This document shows positions 10,601 to 22,400 of a stretch of 55,550 bases of DNA, in pieces. The stretch is from Phoronis australis (taxonomy: Eukaryota > Phoronida > Phoronidae), in the NCBI GenBank assembly GCA_002633005.1, contig NMRA01000098.1:922128-977677 (forward strand), given 5' to 3'. A program made the translations under genes and the position numbers. The number at the start of each line of letters is the position of its first letter. The stretch's first letter is position 1. The notes under the pieces were generated by a model. The model was not told the origin of the DNA. It did not search any database and was given only the letters and a program-made list of their open reading frames with translations.

Positions 10601-11116
10601 GCAATACACCCCAGTCTCTTGAGTTTAAAAGTCACCTCATAAAAATGGACAATTGCTTACAGTACTACAGTACTTCTTGTTTTATTTTCAAAGGGAAAGG
10701 ATGAGCGGTTGTTAGGGAGACACCTGACTGAACGTCAAAATCGGCAGCACAACACTAGCAAGGACTTCCTCAAGCATCATAGTGGTAAAAATGAAGTAAA
10801 CTTCTTCTACGGTACAAACAGTGCATTGTCTTACAAAGGTTATCCTTGCGATGATCCACCAACACGGAGGAGATTTCCCCGTAACCACCGGGACCCCAAA
10901 CCAGGGCCTTCTGAGCTTAGTACTAGCACTACGCTATGGCACTCTATTAGCCCATACAAGGAGTCGATAAAAACACTTGCAAATTCCCAGGTACCTTACT
11001 CAAAGCATAATGTTTGGAAGTATTCAAATCATGGTTTAACTAGGGCTTATCCAATCATTGACAGGTTAAGAAAATCAAGGTGTGATATTTGTACAGTTGA
11101 ACCGTTTGGACACTGA
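7640..11116 (+). CDS. TEX36: TEX36 homologue (testis-expressed protein 36), complete
   Basis: Four coding exons: 7640-7690, 8007-8150, 8671-8751, 10694-11116; all introns are phase 0 and GT-AG. Product 232 aa. Recognised from two signatures of vertebrate TEX36: the N-terminus KGRTFVPNGVRDGIWFQHIG (vertebrate form KGRRFNPPSDKDGRWFPHIG) and the block NPFSEHDNRHSFQDHGVYLE. A DERLLGRHLTERQNRQHNTS segment and a basic FRRFPR-like RRRFPRNHRD motif also fit. Vertebrate TEX36 is about 186 aa, so this protein carries a longer C-terminus (SELSTSTTLWHSISPYKES onward). The molecular role of the family is unknown; expression is testis-enriched. It is head to head with TAPT1 and converges on complexin. Confidence 0.88.
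8007..8150 (+). CDS. TEX36: TEX36 exon 2
   Basis: Acceptor TTATCGTAG|TTTCAA, donor TCACTT|GTAAGT. Codes FQHIGTEHMGQSLKREEATT, SGIMNATRDFPYTSIPAATS and VTFNARSL. Confidence 0.87.
8671..8751 (+). CDS. TEX36: TEX36 exon 3
   Basis: Acceptor TAATTTCAG|AAAAAT, donor GAAGAT|GTGAGT. Codes KNYKSDNPFSEHDNRHSFQD then HGVYLED, the most conserved TEX36 block. Confidence 0.9.
10694..11116 (+). CDS. TEX36: TEX36 exon 4 (terminal)
   Basis: Acceptor TTTCAAAG|GGAAAG. Codes GKDERLLGRHLTERQNRQHN and a further 120 residues to a TGA at 11114. The first third aligns with vertebrate TEX36; the rest is basic, Ser/Pro-rich and weakly conserved. Confidence 0.87.
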   Translation, partial: GKDERLLGRHLTERQNRQHNTSKDFLKHHSGKNEVNFFYGTNSALSYKGYPCDDPPTRRRFPRNHRDPKPGPSELSTSTTLWHSISPYKESIKTLANSQVPYSKHNVWKYSNHGLTRAYPIIDRLRKSRCDICTVEPFGH

Positions 11117-12515
11117 AATTGTTTAAGACATGGGCTTTCTCTGCAAGAAGCAGCTATGGTCAGGTTCAGGTTTGGTAAGCTCAACCCGAGAGCTAATGGT
11201 CACTGGGCTGTTTATAATATTAAAATTCAAAGTGAAGCTCTCAATGTTTAATGATATTCTTTAAAGCGCAACAGCCAAAGTTATTCCTAAATGGGAATCT
11301 TTATAAAGTTGATTCTTGACACACTCAAGTTTTCAGAAAAGCCAAATCTAGATTCATTTGGTAAAATCTCTGTGTACATTTGCTACAAATGGGTGTAGAA
11401 GCGAGATTTTACATTTAGTGTGATTAATGAGACGCTGCCCTTTTCACTTTTTTACGGTTAAAATTCTTCAGTTTGAGACACAATATTTCGGTCAGGTGAA
11501 ACTTCTCAGCAAAAATAACTACTAAATTTCAGAAAAAATTACCTCGCATTTAGCCTTGTTTGTATGGCATAGCAAGTACCAAACAACATTTGGTAAAATT
11601 TTGACCATTTGCAATAATTTGGTGCCTCTCTAAAAATAGAAATGTGGCAAGTACTTTATGTCCCCATTTGAAGATTTTTAAAGTATTTATTAGTTTCTGT
11701 CAATAAATGAACTATTAGTAAATATGATGGTCAATTCAGATATTAGAACACCATAAAAAGACTTAAACAGAGCAAAATTCGTAGGAAATTGAAAAAAAAT
11801 GGTGACAAAGGCATTTTTTGTCTCCATAGTAATTTTCACTGTATTTTCTGGTTGATTATGGGTTCTAGTTAAATTCCTTTAACAAATAATGTAAGAGTGT
11901 TAGAATATCTGTTTTCATTGTTAATTCTTTATTGCAGAGCCTTTATCAAATGTTCAAAGTTCCAAACTTTAGTAGCCACTTGTGTCAGAGGAAGCCATGT
12001 TAAGCAGTATTTAGTGTTCTATCAAGGAGTTAGCATTATTTTTAACATGTATTTTGTTCATTTGTAATGGCATCTGGCCACAGGATTCATCATGTACAGA
12101 GAATATTTTACTAGATTGTTATTTTGACACATGTTGTTATGTGGCCGTGCAAGTGAAAGTGGTGCTCTTTTGCAATTTTCAATTGCTTAGATTATAAGCG
12201 AGTGATTCATATTTTGATAGCATATTTTTATTTTTGTATTTTTTAATGGTTTAGCAATCAACTGGCAATCACATAATACCAAATCTATTGATTTTTCTGT
12301 TGCATGCCGTACTATTGGTATGCAACACGTTCTCGTACATATCCATACTATGAGTAATATTTATAGAGAGTAATATTTATAGAGCGAGCTATTTCAGTAC
12401 CAAGATGTACCAAGATGTGCATTTAGAATGCTCTTACAAAGAAATTTGTGATTGCTATGTAATGTTGTCCTTGTACTTATTTTGTTACTTATAATGTAGA
12501 TTTTGATAAAATAAA
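11117..12515 (+). other. TEX36: Probable TEX36 3' UTR, AATAAA at 12510-12515
   Basis: AT-rich, no open frame of note. The AATAAA hexamer at 12510 is the best placed polyadenylation signal that I noticed. The assignment is inference only. Confidence 0.35.
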
Positions 12516-13884
12516 ATTGTCACAACGTCACAACTAATATGCGAAGCTTTGTGTTATTTTCCATGAAAGCACCTTCAAAGCTTTGGTACCGATACGAGAA
12601 TCAGCAACATAAATTTGCCACAACTGAAATATGCAAAACTATGGAAATCCCCAAACCTTTTAGCCTGCAATGTGTGTTTATTTTTATTGAAGAAATTGAC
12701 AAGTGAAGTTACACTTGTCAATATCCTCAATAAAAACAAACATTTATTTAAAAAAATTTCTATTCTATATCTCATAAAGCAACACTAAAAGTTTCCCAGT
12801 GAGGTGATTGGCTTTTTTCCAAAATTTCAAAAATGAAAACTTTGGCAATATTTTCATGTGGAAATTAAAGTAAAAGAAATACCATAATCCGATCGTTCAT
12901 GAAGGTAACTTTGGCCCTATTCCAAGATTCAAGGAATTTCATGAGGCTACTCAAAATGTAAAAAAGTGTAAGAAAAATACCATCAATGTAACAATTTATG
13001 TACAACAAGGATTCAAATTTTCAATTATTTATTTCTTCTAAACAAAAAGATCTTGAACTGAGATTCTTACATAAACAACATTTACATGAATGACAATTGA
13101 CAAAACGTGAGGCAAAACACACTAAACAAATACAACTGAAAAGCATTACAACACACTACTACCTACAAATCAAACAAAATAACATTTGAACTTCAATGAG
13201 AAGCTTGAATTCACCTTGTATACTACAGTTATAACATAAATTGGTCTTCACATGACCCTTCTATTCTGTGAACAACCCCATGAGGGGCATTCTCAAAACA
13301 TTCTACTAAATAATACACTGACCACATCACTAAGGTTAAATCGCACCAATTTCGGACAAAAATAAATGCCAAGATGGAGAATTTTCTTATGGTCAAAAGC
13401 TTCTCCCATTGTAATGTAATGTCCACAAATAAAATATAAAGGCATCTATGGTGCAGAACTAAAAATGTTTGTGGTAAATTTTCTTTCAATTAGAACAAAA
13501 CATGGCGGAAAGATAAAATTTCATTTTATCGAAAATTTCAACAAGTGTAAATAATAAGACAATTTTACTTCATCATTTGAAAATAGTATATGGTACAGCT
13601 GTCATCAACAAACACAAGATGACACACTTTTGGCAATATAGTGGTAGTTTGAAAATTCAAAAAGTAATTTTGGACATTATTTTTGTTTGAATTAAGGGAA
13701 CATTACATTGAATTGTTGACACAAACCTTTTATTGACGAAATGAGAAAATAAAATGTCACTTCTTTGGCATACTCTGTCCTAACCTGATTTGACTTTACC
13801 GTAGTATGAGAGCATAGATATCAAGTCATCCAGTAATTAGACTGTTATCCTCACAAGTTCTAACATTAGTCACAGGCGTGCATT

Positions 13885-13985
13885 CCCCCTTAAACCCTTC
13901 ATGCAACACGAACTAAAACGCAGGGCCTTTATTTTTCATTGCTTAGTACATATGCACTTGTAAACACTTGCTTTGATTCTCAACA
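13885..13985. repeat. Dispersed repeat, second copy at 30938-31035
   Basis: Both copies share CCCTTCATGCAACACGAACT / CCCATCACGCAACACAAACT, TTCATTGCTTAGTA and CTTGTAAA(C/T)AC in the same order over about 100 bases. Family unknown. Confidence 0.6.
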
Positions 13986-15602
13986 CTACTAAAACACACC
14001 CATTCATGTACACCTACTGACATAATAAAACATCTCAATCTAGTTACTAGAAGTTGTGTGTAAACAGTTACTATTTCAGGTTACTGTCCAATTCATTTTC
14101 CCACAACAGGCAACATGAGCAAATAACACACAGCCAGACAACTGGTGACAAAGGCAGACAAAAAATCTTTTAAAAACACAGAAATGGCAGTGTGAACAGA
14201 TGTGCAAGTAGTGACTTCTGGTCAGGAACTGAAATTTAAGGTTTCATGTTTTCTAAAGCAAATCGTTGCTAGGACATGACTTAAGATGGTTCAAGTGAGA
14301 AAATTTTAAGCTGCCTGACATCAAAAACTCAGCCCATTTCATGACACCATGCACTTTGTCAAGAGCTTTGCACAAGAAATACAAGCACCATGAACCCGTA
14401 ATACCACAAACACTGATCTGTTCATTTTGTGTGGAGCACAACACTTACTGTGTTAGCAATGATCTCATGACAATAACACACTGGCTGAAAAAATTCTCCA
14501 GGTGGATTAGATTGACATCTGGATTTGGAAAGCGATGTTGTCTTGAGCTGTAACTAAGTGATAGATATTTGTAACGAATATGACAACTGTAAGAGAATTT
14601 TACTACATTTGGTTGCACTATTAATGCAGAGTTGAAATTGAGTATCGAGAAGTAAGAAGTTACAACTTACACACTGTGATAACAGGTAGTCTGAGAATTA
14701 CCCGCACTATGTGGGGTGTGACTATCTATAATACACATGAACACAATTTGTAATAAGTTACAACTAAAAACACAGTCATCCGATAATAATAACTACCGAC
14801 AGACAACAAATGTAATTATAATTTACTAATAAATATTCAGTCCTATACCTTCAACAAGGTACATAATCTGCACTCAGCAAACACAATAATTGATTCTATT
14901 TTAAGTTAACAAAAATCTAATGTGACAAGTCTATAACAAACGATGAGTTACAAGTGAAAACAAATACCAATAAGACATCATGAGATTTTTCAAAAAACAC
15001 TTTGAAAGCTTCACAAATTTACATAAACTGAAGAAAAATGAATAAATATCAACTTGTTTTTTCATCATTGGAATGATCATAAGAACGTAAAAATATATTC
15101 AAAAGAATGTTAAAATCAAAAGATTTTTTCCAGCGACTATTTACTTTTATCAGACTGCAAAACATAAATGGCACAGGCAGCACTAAGACACCATCTATCA
15201 AAGCATACACAACATACATAGTCTAGACCAAACAACACCGGTGATAGATGGTAACATGGTGCATCCTAGAACTTTGTTCAACAAATGTGCAACTATTTCA
15301 TATTTACATAAATTGGCACAATTCACCACTGAGTTTTCAAAATAAGAATTCAATAACTGCTTAATAAACTAACAAACTAGTAACAGACCATATTTCCTAC
15401 AATTCTTTACGCAGATCTTTGACCTTGAACGACCTTGCATGTGTGTCGATGTATAACAATACTGACGGGTGTCACACTGTTGAACTGCAAGCGAATGAAA
15501 AATGTACAACAAAATCTACTCTGAAGACCACATGAATGTACCAGACAGTTTGAATTGCGGATATGGCTATTAAAATTTACACACAATCTACTATAACTGT
15601 TC

Positions 15603-15639
15603 TCAAAACAAGCAGCACTTTTCAATTGTGATATTTAAA
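15603..15639 (-). CDS. Speculative complexin terminal exon
   Basis: Acceptor TTTTTGCCCTCAG|TTTAAA, then LNITIEKCCLF-stop. It resembles the end of fly complexin (ELKTQIEGKCVMQ) in its IE-K-C core and CAAX-like CCLF. It enters in phase 2 whereas exon 3 ends in phase 1, so another small exon would be needed between them. Weak candidate. Confidence 0.15.
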
Positions 15640-17489
15640 CTGAGGGCAAAAATTATGAGCCAATCTCACTCACTAGACTGCTCCAGGCAATAGCACAAAG
15701 TCAGAAAGCAAAACACTTCAATCTAGATTTGTTGAAGTTGCTACTTTTCAAATCAAAATATTTGTCTTTCTTTGAAGTCCCACACAATGCTAATTAGACC
15801 AAGTCGAAGTCTTGAACTTCAAGTTTGAATAAAGCAAGCTAACTGCAGTGGCTCCCACTGTTGGAGAAATCCAGGAACTCCATTCTAATCACATCTAATT
15901 AACGGTGAAGCACCATTAAAGAACTAAAGCAAATGGCTCCACCCATAAACACAAACCAAAACAATTACGGTGCAGTTGTCAAAAGTAGTGCGCCATGATG
16001 CTTTAACGTTTAATATGATAAATTATTATCCACGGATGTTTTTGTTGCTCATATCTAATTCCGATATACATAAAACATGAAAGCAGCACAAACCCATTCA
16101 ACAAATGAATTGGTATGTCTCCCACTTAAGTGTTTGTTTAGACTCAACACAATGAATCATACATCTATCAAAATCTGATTAAAAACAAGACGAAGGGTCA
16201 CTTTTAAACACATGCTTAAGAGATTTTAAATTTTTTAACTTTTAAAAAACGTCTCACAATGGGTGCTTAACTTCTGCCCTAATAACTTTACACTTTACAC
16301 AAGATCTTTATAGCATGAAATAACAAAGGAAATAGTTAATTGTAGCATGATAAAACAATAGATGATGCCTGTACAAGGCTATCTGTGCTTAATGTAAGGA
16401 ACTCAAGTGAAAACATGCGGTAGAGGTTGAACAGGTCGAACGACTAACAGAAAATTCGAAACAAAATCAGTTTGAAAATTTGGGCAGAACTGAAGAGATC
16501 AATTATGCATGATTGTGAAGACAAAACTGAGAATTTTGTGCACTGAAGTGTGTTGAGAAACAAAATGGACAAAAATGTCAAAACATATAGTTACATCTAT
16601 GAGGAGTGACAAAATTTTGTCATGCAGTGTACAGGAGACATACTGACACTTACATGTCTACTGAAGGACACATTTATTGGCCACATCACCAGTTAAGTCC
16701 GTCATTTTGGATTGTATGTCTGTTAGTCCGGCGGGTAAAACGCCTACAATAAAATGTGCGAAGCCATGTTAACAACTAATAGTGTAGGCCATGCATGACC
16801 CTTGACCTCAACACCCAGCGCATGCCACTTGAGGAAAGCTAAATGAATTAATAAAGACAACTTTCTTGAGGTATTCATACCTTTGTTTTTACCATATTTT
16901 TTAATAGTTCATTAAAAGTACACAAATGAAACCACGTGAATGAACGGTTGGCAGACTACGAAATTTCTATTCAGGAAAACCAAGTGAAACCCAATGCAAA
17001 ATATACCTTATTTGTACATAGAAAACCAAGTAATGTTAAAATGAACTTTACTTGTCAAAATTCAAATTTCTACAGAAATCTGGAGACTTGATAGTAGCTT
17101 GAATTTTAGGATATGGTAGAAAGTAAGCAAACAAGCTTTGGCTTGCACACTAAGTTCATCTGTGTATTTGTTTAACCTTCCATTATAAAAATCACTGAAA
17201 CAAACACTTGCATGCACAAATACACAGAGCGTTAATACCAAGCAGTCACACATCAGAACAAATAAGGTCACTAATCTATGTTCAAAGCTACACAAGCATG
17301 AAACATACTTCAACAGCAATCTAGCTAACAAGATTTCAAGCTTCTTATAAAACCATGTTGAACTAATAAACTAAAACAAACCCAACAAAAGCACATTTGT
17401 TGAACAAATGATTCTCACACTCTTTGTAACCCAGACCTAAATGACTCTACCAAACTGAAATGATAACAAAATGTAATGGAATGATCAGA

Positions 17490-17663
17490 GTGCATGTGAT
17501 ACAGTCACTGTGTGCATGTGATACAGTCACTGTGTGCATGTGATACAGTCACTGTGTGCATGTGATACAGTCACTGTGTGCAAGTGATACAGTCACTGTG
17601 TGCATGTGATACAGTCACTGTGTGCATGTGATACAGTCACTGTGTGCATGTGATACAGTCACT
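17490..17663. repeat. 22-bp minisatellite, eight units
   Basis: Unit GTGCATGTGATACAGTCACT plus GT repeated from 17490 in strict 22-bp register; the last unit stops after 20 bases. Seven units are identical and unit 5 (17578) has one change (CATGTG to CAAGTG). Each unit contains the small inverted repeat GTGA-TACAG-TCAC. Confidence 0.95.
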
Positions 17664-18659
17664 TCAAACTTTTACTGTGACGGGCACCGTACGTCCTTCG
17701 GGGCATCTAGAATTGTTGAATTTTGACCATTCACAACGGCCACGCATTTTTTTGTTCCATGGACATCAAATAAACAATACAACGCTGATAATTTGAAATA
17801 ACAAATTTTGTTTTCTCCGAGTTTGTTACTGATCTCATATAACTTGAAGGACGCACATTTTACTGCCCTGCAAGGACATTAGGCATAAGATTTCATTGAT
17901 CACAGTTGAACTCCTTTATCGTAACTAGGGTTACAAATCAATCAAAACTGTGTCACATGTTGTCATCATCACTACACACAAGTACAGACTGATGCGCTAA
18001 TAAAAATGAAACTCTAAACCGATCAAAACGCACAAACTAACAAACGCCAATTGTTTAAAAAATATCAAACAAGATTTCATCCTTACTAAATAAATAAATA
18101 AATAATTAAAAACAGAGTAATAATCATATCACACAGGACAACCACACTTTTACAAAATAAGATTCACACTATGGCTTCAAGCAGTCAACATCAGGTAACC
18201 AGATTTGCATCAGGCCATTCTATTCGACAACTCGTCCTCAACAATTGTAGAATTTACAGAACACAACAATAACGCTTCCTTATGCTGATGCATAAAATTC
18301 TAAAAGCTGCAGTGCATGGAAGCTCGCAGTGATGTTCGATGTAATCTTTGATGACTCTCAGGAAGAAAAAAAGTCAGCTAACAGTGGAAGCACATTGGTT
18401 TGGAATTAACGGGTTGCATAGTTTACCCTATCATAAAAGAATCAAAAGATGTTGATAACTTTTAGCAGGGACCAAACAGCAGTTACTGCTGTACGTCTAC
18501 CTAATACTTCCTTTTGAAACTAGCTATCACTAGGGCAACTACAGATGTCAGCACTGGTATGATTACTTAAAGCACACTGGAACCAATCAACAGTCAACTC
18601 TCACCCATTTGAAGAGCATTTTGTGAAATAATGCCATTATGTTGATTGGGCAAAGTTAC

Positions 18660-18915
18660 AACCCCGTGTAGCGTGGGTAGATAAGAGTATTTTAACTCCC
18701 CTTGGATGGGACATCGTTAAGACCACTGCTGGCTAATTCCCAGGCAAGGCTGGTTCTCAATTCTACAGCAGAGCCGACTGGCAATACTTCAGCTGAAGAA
18801 TCATACTCAAGGGCACAGTTACGTGACACTCAAGTCAAGAGTAGAGCTCACAACGTTTCAGTTGAGAATCGTTTGCAAACCATTGAGCCACATAGGTGGT
18901 GCTGTACGAGTTTAA
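18660..18915 (-). mobile_element. tRNA-derived SINE, degenerate
   Basis: On the minus strand an exact A box, TGGCTCAATGG (18890-18880), is followed by a decayed B-box region (GTTGTGAGCTCTACTC, 18855-18840). The tail, CCAAGGGGAGTTAAAATACT and CTACCCACGCTACACGGGGT, resembles conserved 3' parts of invertebrate SINEs. No target-site duplication was confirmed. Confidence 0.6.
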
Positions 18916-19294
18916 GCCGAATTCCAATTTTTGTGAATTACCAGGTATAGATAAAAAGCACAAAGTTGACTAGAAACACAGGGTGGCCACAACCCTATAG
19001 ATTCCTCCAGGGTAGTTTTAGTAGTTCTCTTGAACTATACAGAAATGGTGATTAAATGATGTCAAAGTTTTTGTTAATACAGACAAAATTAGGGCAAAAT
19101 GACCCCGGGACTTCAGCAAAAGTTGCATACCTGACAGTCAGCAGGAAGAAAAAATTATTAAAAATGAAATGCAAAGAAATTATTTCACACTCTTCCACCT
19201 ATGGGAGGTTGACTGCAATGGCACCAGGTGGTGTTACTGGTCATGAAGTCAGCAGACAACAAGAACTAGACAAAACAGCAACACAGTGACATAC

Positions 19295-19412
19295 TCTCTT
19301 CTTCTTCCTGATTGGCTTCTGCAGCAAGTTCTGCTGGAGTCTTCCGCCGACGATTTAGGCTGCCTTCTGCTTGAGGTTCCGGGATTCCCGGCTCCCTCTT
19401 TTTAATGTTATA
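19295..19412 (-). CDS. cplx: Complexin exon 3
   Basis: Acceptor TTCTTCCAG|TATAAC, donor GAGA|GTATGT. Codes YNIKKREPGIPEPQAEGSLN then RRRKTPAELAAEANQEEEE. If the donor were skipped, the frame would continue 9 codons as SMSLCCCFV to a stop, itself a CAAX-like end. Confidence 0.9.
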
Positions 19413-22400
19413 CTGGAAGAACAAAACAATACTGATCATGCAAAATGGAGTCTAGGCAAATTGTCAGCTCTTTTCTCAATTTGTAGCCACGTCTCATGAA
19501 CAAAAACAAAACCATGAACATTATATTAAGTAAAGCTTCTAATAGAGTGCATACGTTAATTTCAGACTCGATCAAGAATCTGCTTTTTTCAAAGATCGCA
19601 GCGTTTAGGATGACTAATGGTAAACAATTGCCTTGTCAATAGTCCGTTCTTAAATAGCAAATGTATAATGGAACCTAAGTTTTTGAAACACAGTCAGCAT
19701 TAGAGATCCTGAAATTATTTTTCATCAATTTTCCTAATCCTCAACTTCTGTTCGAGGCCGAATTCTGCTGGAAAATCGACTTTCATTCGATGCTTTACCG
19801 CACACTATTGGTAAGACTTAACCAAGCAAAGAATAGAGGCACTAAGAAACATCTCTCCGTTTACAGGATGTCTCGGGACCACTCGGTTATAACATAACCC
19901 CATGATTCGTGACACTTACTTTGGCCCTAACACCTGCAGCCAATACGCGGTACTGTGTTTGTTCGGCAGAGAGATGAGGCTCCTATATATATATATATAT
20001 TAGAAAAATGCTAGTCATTGAAACACTGAATAGTAAGGACAGAAGAAATATAGTTGTCTGTGTTCATCTTTTTAAAAACATTTTTGGACGATTATAAGGG
20101 ACATTCACAACTTACTATCAAAAACACAAATTAAGAAGCCTAGTTACAATACTGGTAAAACCTCAAAAATAATTACCAAAATTGCAATTTTTAATTTTTA
20201 AGCACTTCTAACATGATTGTTGTGAATACTCACAACCTTTTAAAATAGTGTCCAGTGGTAGCTATGGAACAAAATTTGAACAAGGAAAAATATTGACTTA
20301 AATAAGTTTGTGCAATTTCACCTGTCTGTAATGCTGTGTCCTCAAGAGACTTAACTGAGACACCAAAAATGAAAAAGACTAAAAATACGAAGCATTCTAA
20401 ACCCACCATTATCTCTCATGAGTGCAGAGCTGCAAACGATAAAGTTGAGGCAACCTACTCACAACCACCCTCTTGTTGGGAGCAGGCAGTGTCAACTGGG
20501 CCATTGTATTTTGATCATTACAAGGCACTGGCGTTGCCTAAGCTTGGTGATTGGACACCTCACTACGCCGGGTGAAGATGCAAGACACTCCGGAGTGAAC
20601 TAAGCGTGACATGCCATCCACACATTTACCATAGAACAAGTTACTCCTTGAACAAGTTGTTGCTAGGTAAGGGGCTGCATGAACACCATATAAACTAGTG
20701 CAAATTGCCCCAGTCTTGACAACTAATACCCCACCTTATCCAGATAGGGGAACTTGTTCTAAGGTAACTGATGCACCGTGCACTTTTAAATTTCAGTGGC
20801 CACAAACCTGTCGCAAGGCAGAAGTAATTATCAGCTGCACACTTGCACAGTTGCATGTATGTGGGTATTCTTTTTCGTGTCGCATTCAAATCAGCTGTTC
20901 ATTGTCATGCACAAAGCGACAGCTTCATATTGCATCATTATCAGAGATATGTGTGTAAACGGTCCACTTAATGTGGGGCAACTTGCACTAGTGCAAGTTG
21001 TTCTAGGGTAAGTCTGTGAGTAGACAAAACTTACTTCTAATTCCACAGCTCGTTTATGACAAAATGTAAGCAAGTGGACTACTGGAAGGAGATTATCTTC
21101 TACACAACAGGTCAGAGTCATTTTGTAACCTGTTTAGGGTCAATATTTGGGGGCAGTTACCAGCCTTAGAATAATGATGACGATGTAATCAGGTGCAGTC
21201 AGATTTGTAAAAAAGTCCTTTCCCACTAATGCCGACACTTCTGTGTTTAAGGAGAACGCAGTCAGTGGGGATCACATAAATCAGTTAACAGCTCAAGTTC
21301 ACTTCCCAGTAAACTTGTGGATTTAACAGCAAAACGTCGAAGAGTCATTACACGGAGAACGTTTAGCTTTGGCACCCATCCAAGTTATCAGCAAGGGTCA
21401 CTGCTGTAACAAGGGTGAAGGTTACATTACGCAACCCACCTTGCAATAACTTTGATGATGATATCGCCACCGATATCTGTTAACCACGGAACAGAAAGTA
21501 ATGGGAACGCTAACTTCATACTTTACAACAACGCTTTGGTAGTACCAGATTTCACAAGACGTGAAAGGCCTTTTGAAAGTACCAGCAGTTTTAGAGGAGA
21601 GCTAATTAAGTCAAACACTTTACTTTAAAGTACCAGTTAGGGTGACATCATGGTGTTCTTTTCATGATCGCTTGCTTCCCACGAAATGCCATGGCGATAG
21701 ACTTGCTTGACCCTATTCACCCCACAAAAACGTGCTCTACAGAACATAACCCTTAAATGAGAGACAGAACTGGTTCAGGTTCTATCATGCATTATGAAAG
21801 GGTTGATGAATGCTTTCAAAATCTGACTACTTGTTGATATCAATCACAGGTAAGCTCTCAATTCCCTTTTGTTCTAGATACAAACTGCTAATAACTAAAG
21901 GCAAGATGATTTTGCAACCATTTTAGGATTCATCAGTCTTTTTCGTGATTTTCACGTATTTACCCACAATACCTTATCTCTAATTTCCTGTCTCATGGTC
22001 TCTCGTTCGGCCTCCATCTTTCTGTGTTTCTCCTTGCGCTTCTCTTCTTCCTCGCGGCGCTGTTCTTCCAACGCCGCCTGCTCCTCAGCGGCTTTCTCGT
22101 CATCATCTCCGCCACCCCCGCCAACAGCACCTGCAGGGGAGACAACACCAAACACGTTTGTGAGAAAGTGATCCCGAGCGTCAACTTCGAACATATGCAA
22201 CGGATGACACCTGCTACTGCGCATGAAATGAGAGAAACACCAGTATCGAATGACATATGTGGCCAGTAATCAAACATCATTCTGAGCAAATAGCACATAT
22301 CAACAACAACAACAACAATAAAAATATATCATGAAATAGAAAACAAATACATTTCAAAGCCAATCTTACTAGAAAAGTTAAAAATGCTACGCTTAAATAA

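Larger units (their letters stand above)
12516..19294 (-). other. No recognised coding exon; probable complexin 3' end and long UTR
   Basis: Nearly 7 kb with no family I recognise. Complexin must continue here, since its exon 3 ends at a donor. Neuronal genes often have long 3' UTRs, so much of this may be transcribed from the minus strand; TTTATT (minus-strand AATAAA) occurs near 13027. A dispersed repeat lies at 13885-13980, a minisatellite at 17490 and a SINE at 18660. Confidence 0.35.
19413..21972. other. cplx: Complexin intron 2
   Basis: Holds a (TA)n run at 19984-20001, a short inverted-repeat element at 20694-20992 and a decayed PIF-type MITE near 21250-21580. 20168-20280 resembles 48637-48720 (AATTACCAAAATTG...). 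No gene supported. Confidence 0.5.

Noticed and set aside
17490-17663. CRISPR-like array.
   Set aside because: The 22-bp units are directly adjacent without spacers, and the genome is that of an animal.
22024-22298. Open frames on the other strand and in the second frame of complexin exon 2.
   Set aside because: They are shadows of the real exon; complexin residues fix the frame.
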